A program made the position numbers and the translations under genes. A stretch of DNA of 64,000 nt from Xanthocytophaga flava (GTDB lineage: Bacteria; Bacteroidota; Bacteroidia; Cytophagales; 172606-1): the NCBI GenBank assembly GCA_030068525.1, contig JASJOS010000003.1, positions 62,001 to 126,000 on the forward strand, in the 5' to 3' direction. Below, piece after piece: positions 8,990 through 18,036 of this stretch (position 1 is the stretch's first letter; each line of letters begins with the position of its first letter). The notes below the pieces were generated by a model. That model did not search any database and was not told the DNA's origin. It saw nothing but the letters and a program-made list of their open reading frames with translations.

Positions 8990-10045
8990 TTGATTATCCA
9001 AGACACATTTGCTTCTCGTCTTATTGAATGGTACGAGTACCACAAACGAGATCTTCCCTGGCGCCATACAAATGATCCATATCAAATATGGTTATCAGAA
9101 ATCATTCTACAACAAACCCGGGTGAAACAGGGACTGCCTTATTATGAAAATTTTGTAAAATCGTTTCCAACTGTATTTGATTTGGCAGCAGCCCCAGAGC
9201 AGGAAGTATTACGATTATGGCAAGGGTTGGGTTATTACTCTCGGGCAAGAAATATGCAGGAGACAGCTAAAGTCATTGTAAATCAATACAATGGATTATT
9301 TCCTAATTCATATATCAATTTAGTAAAACTAAAAGGTATTGGTCCTTATACAGCAGCAGCCATCGCTTCTTTTGCTTTCAAAGAATCTGTAGCCGTATTG
9401 GATGGTAATGTGTTCAGGGTACTAGCCCGATTGTACGGTCTGGAAACAGATATTGCTACCACCAAAGCCAAAACTATATTTTCAACATTAGCAAATCAAC
9501 TCATTTCGTCAGATAGCCCAGATTTATATAATCAGGCTATCATGGAGTTTGGAGCTATTCAGTGTACACCTTCTTCTCCCGATTGTTTACTATGTCCTTT
9601 TCAGCAGGAATGTGAAGCGTTTCTCACAGGACGTCAAAACGTCCTTCCTATAAAAAGGAAAAAAACCGTTATAAAAAATCGTTTCTTTCATTACATAGTT
9701 TTTCATATTCATAACCGTATTGCCATGCGATTAAGAGCGAGTAAAGATATTTGGCAGGGATTGTACGATTTTTGGTTGAGTGAAAATGACAGTATTATAG
9801 ACACAGAGGATTTATTAAAACAACATAATCTGGATTTATCTGATACTGTCTATACTATTAAAGAACCCCAAAAAGTATATACACATTTATTAAGTCATCA
9901 GCATATTGAAGCTCGTTTCTGGCATATACAATTGGAGACCCTACCACAGATACAGGAAGGTCTGACATTTTATACACTGGAAGAAGCAGAACAACTTCCT
10001 AAGCCTATTTTAATAAACAAGTATTTGAGTGAACATTTTTTTTAG
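8990..10045 (+). CDS. mutY: A/G-specific adenine glycosylase
   Basis: Base-excision repair enzyme removing adenine opposite 8-oxoguanine, 351 aa. It shows catalytic Glu37 in LSEIILQQT, the helix-hairpin-helix LKGIGPYTA, catalytic Asp in LDGNVFRV near residue 138, and the 4Fe-4S ligands C-X6-C-X2-C-X5-C around residues 192-208. A C-terminal NUDIX-like 8-oxoG recognition domain follows (about 225-351). The start is TTG (8990), just before the conserved N-terminal helix. The mutY-ssb-gldE order is a conserved Bacteroidota neighbourhood. Confidence 0.96.
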   Translation: MIIQDTFASRLIEWYEYHKRDLPWRHTNDPYQIWLSEIILQQTRVKQGLPYYENFVKSFPTVFDLAAAPEQEVLRLWQGLGYYSRARNMQETAKVIVNQYNGLFPNSYINLVKLKGIGPYTAAAIASFAFKESVAVLDGNVFRVLARLYGLETDIATTKAKTIFSTLANQLISSDSPDLYNQAIMEFGAIQCTPSSPDCLLCPFQQECEAFLTGRQNVLPIKRKKTVIKNRFFHYIVFHIHNRIAMRLRASKDIWQGLYDFWLSENDSIIDTEDLLKQHNLDLSDTVYTIKEPQKVYTHLLSHQHIEARFWHIQLETLPQIQEGLTFYTLEEAEQLPKPILINKYLSEHFF

Positions 10046-10164
10046 CTAGTTTTAACTGATTAAGGCTATAAAAACAATAAAGTCATTTTTTATATTTTTT
10101 CTTTTCTGGTTTTCTTTATTGTTTTGTCATTGCATTTTCATTAAACTAAATTAATCATATTGAC

Positions 10165-10641
10165 ATGGCAAGTTACAACAAAATCACATTAATCGGCAAT
10201 GTAGGTCGTGACCCAGAGATCCGTCAACTAAGTCCCGATCGTAAAGTGGTTAACTTTTCTATTGCTGTTAATGATGCATACACAGATCGTAACGGTGTAA
10301 GACATGAGAAAACAGAGTGGTTTAGAATAGAGTTCTGGAATCAAAAAGCTGATGTTGTTGAAAAGTATGTACGTAAAGGCACTCAGATATTTGTAGAAGG
10401 CAAACTCAGTGTACGCACTTATCAGGATAAAGATGGCAAAGATCGTTATTCATTAGATGTACTAGGTACAGATTTTACGCTGCTGGGTTCCCGTGAAGGA
10501 GGCGATCAGGGAGGTTCTGGATATTCTTCTGGGGGTAATTCATCTGGTTCTGGAAATACGTATACGCCACAGGCCACTACGAAAGAAATAGATCCTCCTC
10601 TACCTCCAGCAGGTGATGGTGATGACGATTTGCCATTCTAA
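10165..10641 (+). CDS. ssb: Single-stranded DNA-binding protein
   Basis: A 158-aa SSB with an N-terminal OB fold (about residues 1-108, including ITLIGNVGRDPEI and WFRIEFWNQKAD), a Gly/Ser-rich flexible linker, and the acidic tip DDDLPF that binds partner replication and repair proteins. Works as a tetramer at forks. It lies 120 nt after mutY, with an AT-rich gap, so it probably has its own promoter; gldE follows by 80 nt. Confidence 0.97.
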   Translation: MASYNKITLIGNVGRDPEIRQLSPDRKVVNFSIAVNDAYTDRNGVRHEKTEWFRIEFWNQKADVVEKYVRKGTQIFVEGKLSVRTYQDKDGKDRYSLDVLGTDFTLLGSREGGDQGGSGYSSGGNSSGSGNTYTPQATTKEIDPPLPPAGDGDDDLPF

Positions 10642-10720
10642 TTACTAAATAGTTTGTAAAAGACCGATTGTAGCCTCATATTTACTACAAATACTCATCA
10701 ACAAGTATTCTGAGCATTCT

Positions 10721-12112
10721 ATGTTCAGAATACATTTGACTATTTCAATCATTTCTACAAACGTTTTTTTTACGTCTTTGGAAAATAGTACCGATACGGA
10801 CGATCCTTTATCGTATGGGGTGTTTGCTTTCAATATAGCAGGCACCTTATCTGCTTTTTATATATCTACATTTGTTCTACTCATACTTTTTCTGTTTCTT
10901 TCTTCACTATTCTCAAATGTCGAGACATTTTTTTCGTCCCAGACAAACACAAATCAAAAGAACGATCTTAGATCTTCACTAAGCCTCCCTCCTTTTCTTA
11001 ATCATCTTTTTAGTAAGTCTAAACACCTTCTGGCTGTTTTACTCCTTGCAAACTATTTGCTAACAATAGCTCTTAGTACTTTACTTATTTATGTGGTCTG
11101 GTATACACAGGGTTCTTATGAGATTGGTATTTTCACCAAAATAGCACTAATTTTCCTTATAAGTTTTGTTGTTATCTTTTTTGAGGAAGTATTGCCTAAA
11201 ATTTACAAATGGAATAAATCTCCATTGGGTAAGGCAACTTCTTATATTATTCTTATAGCCTACTGCCTGTTATTTCCTTTTGTATGGCTATTACTTAAAA
11301 TAACACATTATATAGAGATTTCGCTTCATAAAAAAGGATATAAGATATCTGCAGATGAACTTACCCATGTGCTGGAAACAGATACATCTTCAACCACAGA
11401 AAATGAAAAGCAGTTTCTACAAGGAATTGTAAACTTCAGTACAATTACTTCAAAACAAATCATGCGTCCTCGTCTGGACATTACAGCATTTCCGATGGAC
11501 CTGGATTTTCATGAACTCATGGACAAGATAAATAAGTCAGGTTATTCCCGTGTCCCTATATATAACGACACTATTGATGAAGTTGCAGGCATTCTATATA
11601 TTAAAGATCTTCTACCTTATCTTGATAAGGATGAACACTTCGATTGGAAACATTTTCTTCGTACACCTTACTTTATTACCGAAAACAAACGGATAGATGA
11701 CTTACTATATGACTTTCAGATCCGCCGTGTTCATATAGCGATTGTTGTTGATGAGTATGGTGGAACATCCGGACTCATCACAATGGAGGATATCATTGAA
11801 GAGATTCTGGGAGATATTCAGGATGAATTTGACGAAGAAGAGAAATCTTTCACGCAAATTGACACAAATACCTACGTTTTTGAAAGCAAAACTCTTTTGA
11901 ATGACTTTTTTAAAATCCTGGAGATAGATTCAGAAATCTTTGATGAAGTTCGGGGAGATAGTGAATCACTGGGAGGATTATTACTGGAATTATTTACAAG
12001 GTTACCACTTGCAGGTGAAAAAATACGATATAAAGACTGGATATTCTCAGTCCTTTCCGCAGATACCAAACGCATCAAACGAATTAAAGTTACTATAGAA
12101 CCCGAATCGTAG
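10721..12112 (+). CDS. gldE: GldE, CNNM/CorC-type gliding motility-associated membrane protein
   Basis: A 463-aa integral membrane protein. A DUF21/CNNM-like transmembrane domain occupies about residues 40-210 (segments FYISTFVLLILFLF, LLAVLLLANYLL, IALIFLISFVVIFF and ILIAYCLLFPFVWLL). Two CBS domains follow (about 240-365, with MRPRLDITAFP and VDEYGGTSGLITMEDIIEEILG), then a CorC/HlyC C-terminal domain. GldE is linked genetically to GldD and gliding in Flavobacterium, and mutY-ssb-gldE is its usual locus. Here gldD does not follow; the next gene is convergent. Confidence 0.88.
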   Translation: MFRIHLTISIISTNVFFTSLENSTDTDDPLSYGVFAFNIAGTLSAFYISTFVLLILFLFLSSLFSNVETFFSSQTNTNQKNDLRSSLSLPPFLNHLFSKSKHLLAVLLLANYLLTIALSTLLIYVVWYTQGSYEIGIFTKIALIFLISFVVIFFEEVLPKIYKWNKSPLGKATSYIILIAYCLLFPFVWLLLKITHYIEISLHKKGYKISADELTHVLETDTSSTTENEKQFLQGIVNFSTITSKQIMRPRLDITAFPMDLDFHELMDKINKSGYSRVPIYNDTIDEVAGILYIKDLLPYLDKDEHFDWKHFLRTPYFITENKRIDDLLYDFQIRRVHIAIVVDEYGGTSGLITMEDIIEEILGDIQDEFDEEEKSFTQIDTNTYVFESKTLLNDFFKILEIDSEIFDEVRGDSESLGGLLLELFTRLPLAGEKIRYKDWIFSVLSADTKRIKRIKVTIEPES

Positions 12113-12131
12113 AAACAAATCAACTCTATAA

Positions 12132-12160
12132 AAAAAGCCCTGAATTGATCAGGGCTTTCG
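12132..12160. terminator. Bidirectional terminator between gldE and the desaturase gene
   Basis: Stem AAAGCCCTGA/TCAGGGCTTT (12134-12143 with 12149-12158) and a 5-nt loop, preceded by an A-run; it sits between convergent stop codons. Confidence 0.85.
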
Positions 12161-12164
12161 TATA

Positions 12165-12917
12165 TTAAGCTTTTACTTTTACCGGCTTCAGTTGAATAAT
12201 CTTTAACCAACTCAATACCTTTATAATAGGATACGTTGGATCAAATTCAAACCACTTAGCAGCAAAGTTCAGGCGATTAGGCAGTTTGTGATGGTTGTTC
12301 TGAAATAATTCTCCCATCATTAATACATCCATTATCAAAGAGTTCTTAGACTTATCGTGATTATCGAAATTGGAATAACCATACTTGTGACCACTCCAGT
12401 TTACAATAGCTCCATGTACGGGCCCCATCAGAAAATGGATAGGTAACAGGAAGAAAAATGCCCAATGCATATCCAACCATACAAAGGCAGCAATGTAAAC
12501 TAATACATAAAATGTACCCCATGCAATGCGAGAAGGCCATGAGTCTCCAATATTTTCTAGTGCTTTCCAGTAAGGATAATTACGATCAAACTGAGGCTCA
12601 GGGTCTTTACGGAAATTTACGTAATCGTTATAAATATCTTTTGTTTTCCACATCATTGTAAAAACATTCTCGGTATGATGTGGAGAGTGAGGATCTTTGT
12701 CTGTATCACTATACGCGTGATGCATACGGTGCAGAATAGCATACCCTCTTGGACTTAAGAAAGAAGATCCCTGAGAAACATAGGTAAGAAGATAGAAAAA
12801 CTTCTCCCAGAACATATTCATGGTAAACATTTTATGAGCAGCATACCGATGCAAAAAAAACGTCTGGCAAAATAATGAGATATACCAGTGGGCAAAGAAA
12901 AAAGCAAGTATAATCAC
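12165..12917 (-). CDS. Acyl-CoA/acyl-lipid desaturase (membrane fatty acid desaturase)
   Basis: A 250-aa membrane di-iron desaturase introducing a double bond into acyl chains, probably delta-9. The three histidine boxes are present: HRYAAH (23-28), HRMHH (63-67) and NNHHKLPN near residue 212. Hydrophobic segments surround the first box and the central region FFLLPIHFLMG. Compared with stearoyl-CoA desaturases it is on the short side but keeps all ligands. Monocistronic; ends at the shared hairpin after gldE. Confidence 0.9.
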   Translation of the reverse strand: MIILAFFFAHWYISLFCQTFFLHRYAAHKMFTMNMFWEKFFYLLTYVSQGSSFLSPRGYAILHRMHHAYSDTDKDPHSPHHTENVFTMMWKTKDIYNDYVNFRKDPEPQFDRNYPYWKALENIGDSWPSRIAWGTFYVLVYIAAFVWLDMHWAFFFLLPIHFLMGPVHGAIVNWSGHKYGYSNFDNHDKSKNSLIMDVLMMGELFQNNHHKLPNRLNFAAKWFEFDPTYPIIKVLSWLKIIQLKPVKVKA

Positions 12918-13201
12918 TAGAAAAAGAAATTTTATATGTTAATAACTGAGAATGAATTTACTAATGGGTCTAGACCTGTATAGAAAATGTATGCAAAGTA
13001 GCCAAAGAATAAGACTCCTGCAATTTAAATTAGAACTTTTACACCTTTTCCAGAAGAGAAAAGCCGTTGCTTGTATGTCAAATCAGATCTATACTTGTTT
13101 TGGTGTATAGTAAGAAGCTGATTTTTCAACAAACGTAAAAGTGAAAAAGTTTCTTTATATTATTAAAATACAACATCTAGTAATATTTCTTTGTTGCCCT
13201 A

Positions 13202-14242
13202 TTAGTCTTGGGTATTTACATATTTCTCCCATTTTTCGAGAACTGATAAGAAGTCTTCAGGAAGCGCGCTGTCAAACTGCATCCATTGACGGGTTTTGGG
13301 ATGTTGAAAACCCAATGATTTGGCATGAAGAGCCTGCCGTGGTAAAAGTTTAAAACAATTCTCTACAAATTGCTTGTATTTGGTAAAGGTTGTTCCTTTT
13401 AGTATTCTATTCCCTCCATAGGTTTCATCATTAAACAAAGGATGTCCTAAGTACTGCATATGGGCACGTATCTGATGTGTACGCCCGGTTTCCAGATTAC
13501 ATTGTACCAGCGAGATATAGCGTAATGCCTTGAGGGTTTTATAATGAGTAACTGCATGGCGACCAATATCACTGTCTGGAAATGCAGCTACAACCCGTCG
13601 GTCTTTGGGACTGCGACCTAGATTAACATTAACTGTTCCTTCGGGTGGATTGACCTCGCCCCATACCATTGCATAATAAGTTCGTTCAATACTATGGTCA
13701 TAGAACTGCCTGGCCAGATGGGCCATTGCCAACTCTGTCTTAGCAACAACCATAAGCCCTGAAGTATCTTTATCAATGCGATGTACCAAACCTGGCCGGC
13801 CTTCCCCATTTTGTGTAGTGGGTAGATTTTGAAAGTGATAAGCTAACGCATTTACTAATGTGCCTGTCCAGTTCTGGTATGCTGGGTGTACTACCATGCC
13901 GGCAGGTTTATTGATAACAAGTAATTCGTTATCTTCATAGACAATATTCAGCGGAATATTTTCTGGAATAACTTCTGTATCTCGTGGAGGCTCAGGTAAT
14001 GATACAGTTATTACATCCAATGGCTTAATCTTATAGCTTGATTTGACAACTTTATCATTGACTTTAACGGATTCTGCTTCGATTCCCTGTTGTACTTTAT
14101 TACGTGTAGCATTCGGAATGCGATCCATCAAAAACTTATCTATTCGTACTAAGGACTGCCCTTTATCCACTACAATGCGATAATGTTCATACAAATCCCC
14201 ATCTTCATTTAACTCATTATTTTCACTAAAATCACTGTTCAT
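13202..14242 (-). CDS. RluA-family pseudouridine synthase (RluD-like)
   Basis: A 346-aa enzyme that isomerises uridine in structured RNA, most likely 23S rRNA. An N-terminal S4 RNA-binding domain (about 25-90, RIDKFLMDRIPNATRNKVQ) is followed by the catalytic domain with LLVINKPAGMVVHP and the HRIDKDTSGL motif, whose second Asp is the nucleophile, then GRTHQIRAHM. Length and domain order fit RluD. The downstream edge has a C-terminal extension rich in Trp/Lys. Divergent from the PLP enzyme at 14340. Confidence 0.93.
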   Translation of the reverse strand: MNSDFSENNELNEDGDLYEHYRIVVDKGQSLVRIDKFLMDRIPNATRNKVQQGIEAESVKVNDKVVKSSYKIKPLDVITVSLPEPPRDTEVIPENIPLNIVYEDNELLVINKPAGMVVHPAYQNWTGTLVNALAYHFQNLPTTQNGEGRPGLVHRIDKDTSGLMVVAKTELAMAHLARQFYDHSIERTYYAMVWGEVNPPEGTVNVNLGRSPKDRRVVAAFPDSDIGRHAVTHYKTLKALRYISLVQCNLETGRTHQIRAHMQYLGHPLFNDETYGGNRILKGTTFTKYKQFVENCFKLLPRQALHAKSLGFQHPKTRQWMQFDSALPEDFLSVLEKWEKYVNTQD

Positions 14243-14339
14243 GTTTTTGCTTCATTAAAATAGATTATTAACTCAATCGTAAAAATCAGTTTTCTTTGCA
14301 ATTAGTATACTGCAATTCATTCTACAAGACCTCTAACTT

Positions 14340-15269
14340 ATGCCAGAAGAGCTGTTTCATAAAAGACCTACACCCATTCAACCTATTTATAGTGCTGTGG
14401 CCGAAAAAGCTGGGGTACAATGGCTAATTAAACGTGACGATCTGATTGACCCACAAATATCAGGGAATAAATGGAGAAAATTAAAATACAATTTACAATG
14501 TGCAAAAGAACAGGGATATAAAACATTGCTAACATTTGGAGGGGCTTACTCCAATCACCTCTATGCAGTAGCCGCTGCGGGTTCTTTATTTGGGTTTGAA
14601 ACAGTTGGTATTATACGAGGTCAGGAAATTACCCAGTTGTCTCCAACTCTTCAGTTTGCTCAAATCTGTCATATGCAACTGGAGTTCTGGCCGAGAGAAG
14701 AATATCGTTTAAAGAATAAATCAGAGTTATTTAAGAAGATTCAGGAGCACTATGGTTCATTTTACATGATTCCCGAAGGTGGTAGTAATGCATTGGCAGT
14801 GAAAGGTTGCACCGAAATTATTCAGGAAATAAATATCCCCTTTGATTATGTTAGCTGTGCCTGTGGAACGGGTGGGACTGTAGCGGGCTTGATTGCAGGA
14901 TTGGAGGGCAAGAATACATGTCTGGGTATACCTGTATTAAAAGGAGGCGACTTTCTGAAAAGTGATATTCAGGAATTACTCTCACAGTATTATTTACAGG
15001 AAGATCAGCCGGTTCCTACGTTTAGAAACTGGCATCTTGAGACAAGCTACCATTTTGGTGGATATGCCAAAACTACTCCTGAATTACTTTCTTTCATTCA
15101 TAACTTCGAACAGAAAAACAACTTCCTGATTGACCAGGTTTATACGGCCAAAATGCTTGTAGGAGTAGAAGACCTTATCCTACAGGGTAGATTTAAGCGA
15201 GGAGATATTATTATCTCCATTCATACAGGAGGCCTACAGGGAAGGCTTCCCCAATTATCGAGCCTGTAA
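14340..15269 (+). CDS. PLP-dependent ACC deaminase/D-cysteine desulfhydrase family protein
   Basis: A 309-aa fold-type II PLP enzyme. The Schiff-base lysine is Lys44 in SGNKWRKLKY, and the phosphate-binding loop is CGTGGTVAGL. The pattern KRDDLIDPQISGNKWRK is characteristic of the 1-aminocyclopropane-1-carboxylate deaminase/D-cysteine desulfhydrase group. Sequence alone does not say which amino acid is used; D-cysteine desulfhydrase is more frequent in such genomes. Stand-alone gene divergent from the pseudouridine synthase. Confidence 0.85.
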   Translation: MPEELFHKRPTPIQPIYSAVAEKAGVQWLIKRDDLIDPQISGNKWRKLKYNLQCAKEQGYKTLLTFGGAYSNHLYAVAAAGSLFGFETVGIIRGQEITQLSPTLQFAQICHMQLEFWPREEYRLKNKSELFKKIQEHYGSFYMIPEGGSNALAVKGCTEIIQEINIPFDYVSCACGTGGTVAGLIAGLEGKNTCLGIPVLKGGDFLKSDIQELLSQYYLQEDQPVPTFRNWHLETSYHFGGYAKTTPELLSFIHNFEQKNNFLIDQVYTAKMLVGVEDLILQGRFKRGDIIISIHTGGLQGRLPQLSSL

Positions 15270-15273
15270 GCTA

Positions 15274-15402
15274 TTATTTCCAGGCAGACTTATTTCTGGG
15301 CGCTTTGGCAGCATAAGCCTTTTTGCCACTATGAGCAGGGTCTACAGAGGTACAGGCAACAGCAGTAATAAGGATAAGAACAATAGCAATACTGGTTTTC
15401 AT
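15274..15402 (-). CDS. Small lipoprotein, 42 aa
   Basis: A short frame: MKTSIAIVLILITAVAC then TSVDPAHSGKKAYAAKAPRNKSAWK-type basic tail. The hydrophobic leader ending in VAC followed by TS resembles a lipobox, leaving a mature peptide of about 26 residues rich in Lys and Ala. A TACTTTTG -7 element at 15455-15462 on the same strand gives a leader of about 45 nt, which supports expression. Convergent with, and 4 nt from, the PLP enzyme gene. Function unknown. Confidence 0.7.
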   Translation of the reverse strand: MKTSIAIVLILITAVACTSVDPAHSGKKAYAAKAPRNKSAWK

Positions 15403-15454
15403 AGCTGTGAAAATAGAGAGTGAACAAAATTTTTGTAAAGAGACTGATTGTATA

Positions 15455-15462
15455 CAAAAGTA
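15455..15462 (-). promoter_or_regulatory. -7 element of the 42-aa lipoprotein gene
   Basis: Minus-strand TACTTTTG, exact match to TAnnTTTG; no convincing -33 TTTG at the expected distance. Confidence 0.55.
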
Positions 15463-15522
15463 AGTGCAAAGCTATTCCAACCAGACACTTACTCCATTAG
15501 CTATTATAAAGTGAAAATATAA

Positions 15523-15927
15523 TTAGCTGGCCAGAAGGACATCCTGGGAGTCAATGGTAGATTTCCCAAGTAATTGGCGTATACGTTGTTTTAACTGAGA
15601 TTTGGATAAGGGCTTGATCGCAAAGTCTGTGGCACCAGCATGTATATATAAATTGCGCTCTGTAACTTTATCAAGATCAGATAATATCAGAATAGGAGTA
15701 TTTCTATGAGCAATATTAGAGCGTAACTCTTTAATAAAATCGACACTGTTTAAGTAAGGCATACCTGCATCTGCAATAATCAGATCAGCGTGGTTTCCTT
15801 TTTCCAGCCAGTCTATAGCTTCGAGACCATCATTTTTTATAATAAGCTTGTATTCACTACCCAAAACCGCCTCAAATGTTTTTATAACTGAGCTTTCTGT
15901 CTGGATTATTAGCAATTTTTCCTGCAT
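15523..15927 (-). CDS. Stand-alone receiver (REC) domain protein
   Basis: A 134-aa CheY-like single-domain response regulator. The phosphoacceptor is Asp53 in IIADAGMP, the switch Ser is Ser83 in LILSDL, and the conserved Lys is Lys105 in DFAIKPL. The metal-binding acidic pair that normally follows strand 1 is absent: the segment reads LLIIQTESS, with Gln-Thr where Asp-Asp is expected, leaving only Glu11. It has no output domain, and no kinase is adjacent. Mg-dependent phosphorylation may be impaired. Confidence 0.85.
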   Translation of the reverse strand: MQEKLLIIQTESSVIKTFEAVLGSEYKLIIKNDGLEAIDWLEKGNHADLIIADAGMPYLNSVDFIKELRSNIAHRNTPILILSDLDKVTERNLYIHAGATDFAIKPLSKSQLKQRIRQLLGKSTIDSQDVLLAS

Positions 15928-16313
15928 GAGAATATCTGTTTACATCTGTTTAACACTAGTACATACTTGTGGCGAAGAAATTTGATTCGCACCTTTGAAG
16001 ATAAGTACGCCTAAGAGTGAAAATGTAAAACCAGTATATGGCCTCAACTTGTAATTTTGCCATTATGCCCTGTTAAAACTATAAGAATAAGTTCCAGAGT
16101 TAGAAATACACCTATGGTTTTATAGGGTAAAATAATGAGTAGAAGAAACTAAATATTTGAAAATGAATTGTATTTTCTACTCAACCAAAGAAAAAGGTTG
16201 CGAATTGGAAATAAACTCTTATAAGTAATAAAAGTGATGGGTTTGTTAAAAAAGAGGATTAAAACATGGCTCTGTATTGTAAAAAGGACATTCCTGTGAC
16301 TTTTTATGTAATT
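15928..16313. other. Non-coding stretch of about 385 nt
   Basis: No coding frame is convincing. A plus-strand TAATTTTG at 16052-16059 resembles a -7 element but only a three-codon frame follows. It holds the leader of the REC gene and the downstream region of pssA. Confidence 0.45.
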
Positions 16314-17009
16314 TTAGAATTTAATCACAGAAAGAAGGATATACAAAACAATGATTAATGGAAGTGCAGCAAACTGCAGGAAAATAATTAAACCAAGGGA
16401 AAGAAGCAGGAACAGGTAACGGACTTTATTATTAGCGATAGAAAAATCTTTGAATTTTAAGGCAAATAAAGGAATTTCTGAAGTCATCAGAAAACTCATT
16501 ATCAATATATAGCCACATAACACAATCGGATTAAGGATATATGTACTCCACTGAGGATGTTGCCACAAAATGAGCGGCAATGCTCCAACAAACAATGCAT
16601 TGGCAGGAGTAGGTACTCCTATAAATGAATCTGTCTGGCGGGTGTCTACATTAAACTTAGCAAGTCTCAATGCTGAGAATATTGTAATCAGATAAGCCAT
16701 ATAAGGCAATATAACAAATAGTACCAGACTATAATCATCATGCATCAGACTTCGCTGTAAGAGTTTATATAGGATTACTCCAGGAAGAACGCCAAATGTA
16801 ACACAGTCGGCTAGTGAATCAAGCTCTTTACCTATTGCCGAATGTGATTTAAGTATTCGGGCAGCAAATCCATCCCCAAAGTCAAGCACTGCAGCCAACC
16901 CAATCATGTACGCAGCAAAATTGAGATCATTTTGAAAAACTGAAACTATACCAACACATCCACAAAACAAGTTTCCACATGTAAAAATATTAGGAATATG
17001 TCTTTTCAT
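16314..17009 (-). CDS. pssA: CDP-diacylglycerol--serine O-phosphatidyltransferase
   Basis: A 231-aa multi-spanning inner-membrane enzyme making phosphatidylserine, the precursor of phosphatidylethanolamine. The CDP-alcohol phosphotransferase motif DG-x2-AR-x8-G-x3-D-x3-D is present (DGFAARILKSHSAIGKELDSLAD, about residues 45-68, abbreviated here by its key residues). Six or seven hydrophobic segments follow. The N terminus MKRHIPNIFTCGNLFCGC is typical of the subclass. Psd, its usual partner, is not in the window. Confidence 0.93.
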   Translation of the reverse strand: MKRHIPNIFTCGNLFCGCVGIVSVFQNDLNFAAYMIGLAAVLDFGDGFAARILKSHSAIGKELDSLADCVTFGVLPGVILYKLLQRSLMHDDYSLVLFVILPYMAYLITIFSALRLAKFNVDTRQTDSFIGVPTPANALFVGALPLILWQHPQWSTYILNPIVLCGYILIMSFLMTSEIPLFALKFKDFSIANNKVRYLFLLLSLGLIIFLQFAALPLIIVLYILLSVIKF

Positions 17010-17183
17010 AGTTGGTAGTGGTGGTTTTTAATTCAATTTTCAGTTTAGTATAATTCTCCTGTTATTCTCTCTATCCACAAGTTTATAAACAGGAAGTGCT
17101 CAAAGAAACATATTTTCATCTAGCAAACCAAACATACAATACGAGTTCATACTAATAACTATTTCTCCTGTTGTTACGCTTCT

Positions 17184-17213
17184 AAAAACAAAAGCAGAGT
17201 TTGACACTCTGCT
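17184..17213 (-). terminator. Terminator of the gntR-deoC operon
   Basis: Minus-strand stem AGCAGAGT/ACTCTGCT with loop GTCAA followed by TTTTGTTTTT; 30 nt after the deoC stop. Confidence 0.85.
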
Positions 17214-17242
17214 CTATGCTCCTTATACTATAAACAACTTTA

Positions 17243-18007
17243 TTAATACCCCTTTGTCTCACCAGCAAAGGATGTACTAACAGATTCATCGGTTTGTATG
17301 TTCCAACGTTTCTTCGCTTCCTCCAGCATAGCTTCTGTAGCTGTAGCGCCTATACGGGTTACGCCCAGTTCTTTTGCTTTTAGTAGTTCATCCAATGTAC
17401 GTATACCACCAGCAGCTTTTACCTGTACCTGAGGAGATGCATGTTCACGCATAAGTTTCAGGTCATGTTCAGTTGCTCCTTTGTAATTATAGCTACCATC
17501 TGCCTGTTTTACATAGCCATATCCGGTTGATGTTTTGATGAACTCAACTCCAATTTCACTACATATTTCACATAGTTTAATCTTATAGGAATCATCTGGC
17601 AGAAAATCATTTTCAAATATTACTTTCAGGATGGCATTATGGGTAGTACAGGTATCGTGAATTTGTTTGATTTCATCTGATATATATGCCCAGTCATGGC
17701 TGAGTACTTTACCTATATTAACCACCATATCAATTTCAGTAGCTCCATCCAGACAGGCTTTTTCCGTCTCTGCCACCTTTATTGCTGTTGTACTGTTCCC
17801 ATGCGGAAAGCCAATAACTGTGCAAACCAGTACATCCGATCCTGCAAGCCAGGCTGCCGCCTGTTTTACAGCATACGGTTTAATACAAACAGATGTTGTG
17901 TGATAGGCTTTGGCGAGTTCACATCCTTTTTTCAGATCTTCGTCTGTCATAGTTGGATGCAACAGCGAATGATCTATCATTTTGGCGAGTTCAGTGATTT
18001 TATCCAT
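17243..18007 (-). CDS. deoC: Deoxyribose-phosphate aldolase
   Basis: Class I aldolase splitting 2-deoxyribose 5-phosphate to acetaldehyde and glyceraldehyde 3-phosphate, 254 aa. The Schiff-base lysine is Lys158 in EFIKTSTGYG, with the second catalytic Lys197 in VKAAGGIRT and Asp93 in ATEIDMVVN. Full length. It begins 30 nt after the end of the GntR gene on the same strand and shares a terminator, so the two form an operon controlled by the operator at 18754-18812. Confidence 0.95.
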   Translation of the reverse strand: MDKITELAKMIDHSLLHPTMTDEDLKKGCELAKAYHTTSVCIKPYAVKQAAAWLAGSDVLVCTVIGFPHGNSTTAIKVAETEKACLDGATEIDMVVNIGKVLSHDWAYISDEIKQIHDTCTTHNAILKVIFENDFLPDDSYKIKLCEICSEIGVEFIKTSTGYGYVKQADGSYNYKGATEHDLKLMREHASPQVQVKAAGGIRTLDELLKAKELGVTRIGATATEAMLEEAKKRWNIQTDESVSTSFAGETKGY

Positions 18008-18036
18008 AACAAGTAAATTGGTTAATAAATAGTTAT

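Noticed and set aside
13141..13353. 70-aa plus-strand frame
   Set aside because: Overlaps the 3' end of the pseudouridine synthase gene in antisense; shadow frame.
16052..16059. Small RNA promoter
   Set aside because: A TAATTTTG box without -33 element, gene or hairpin downstream.
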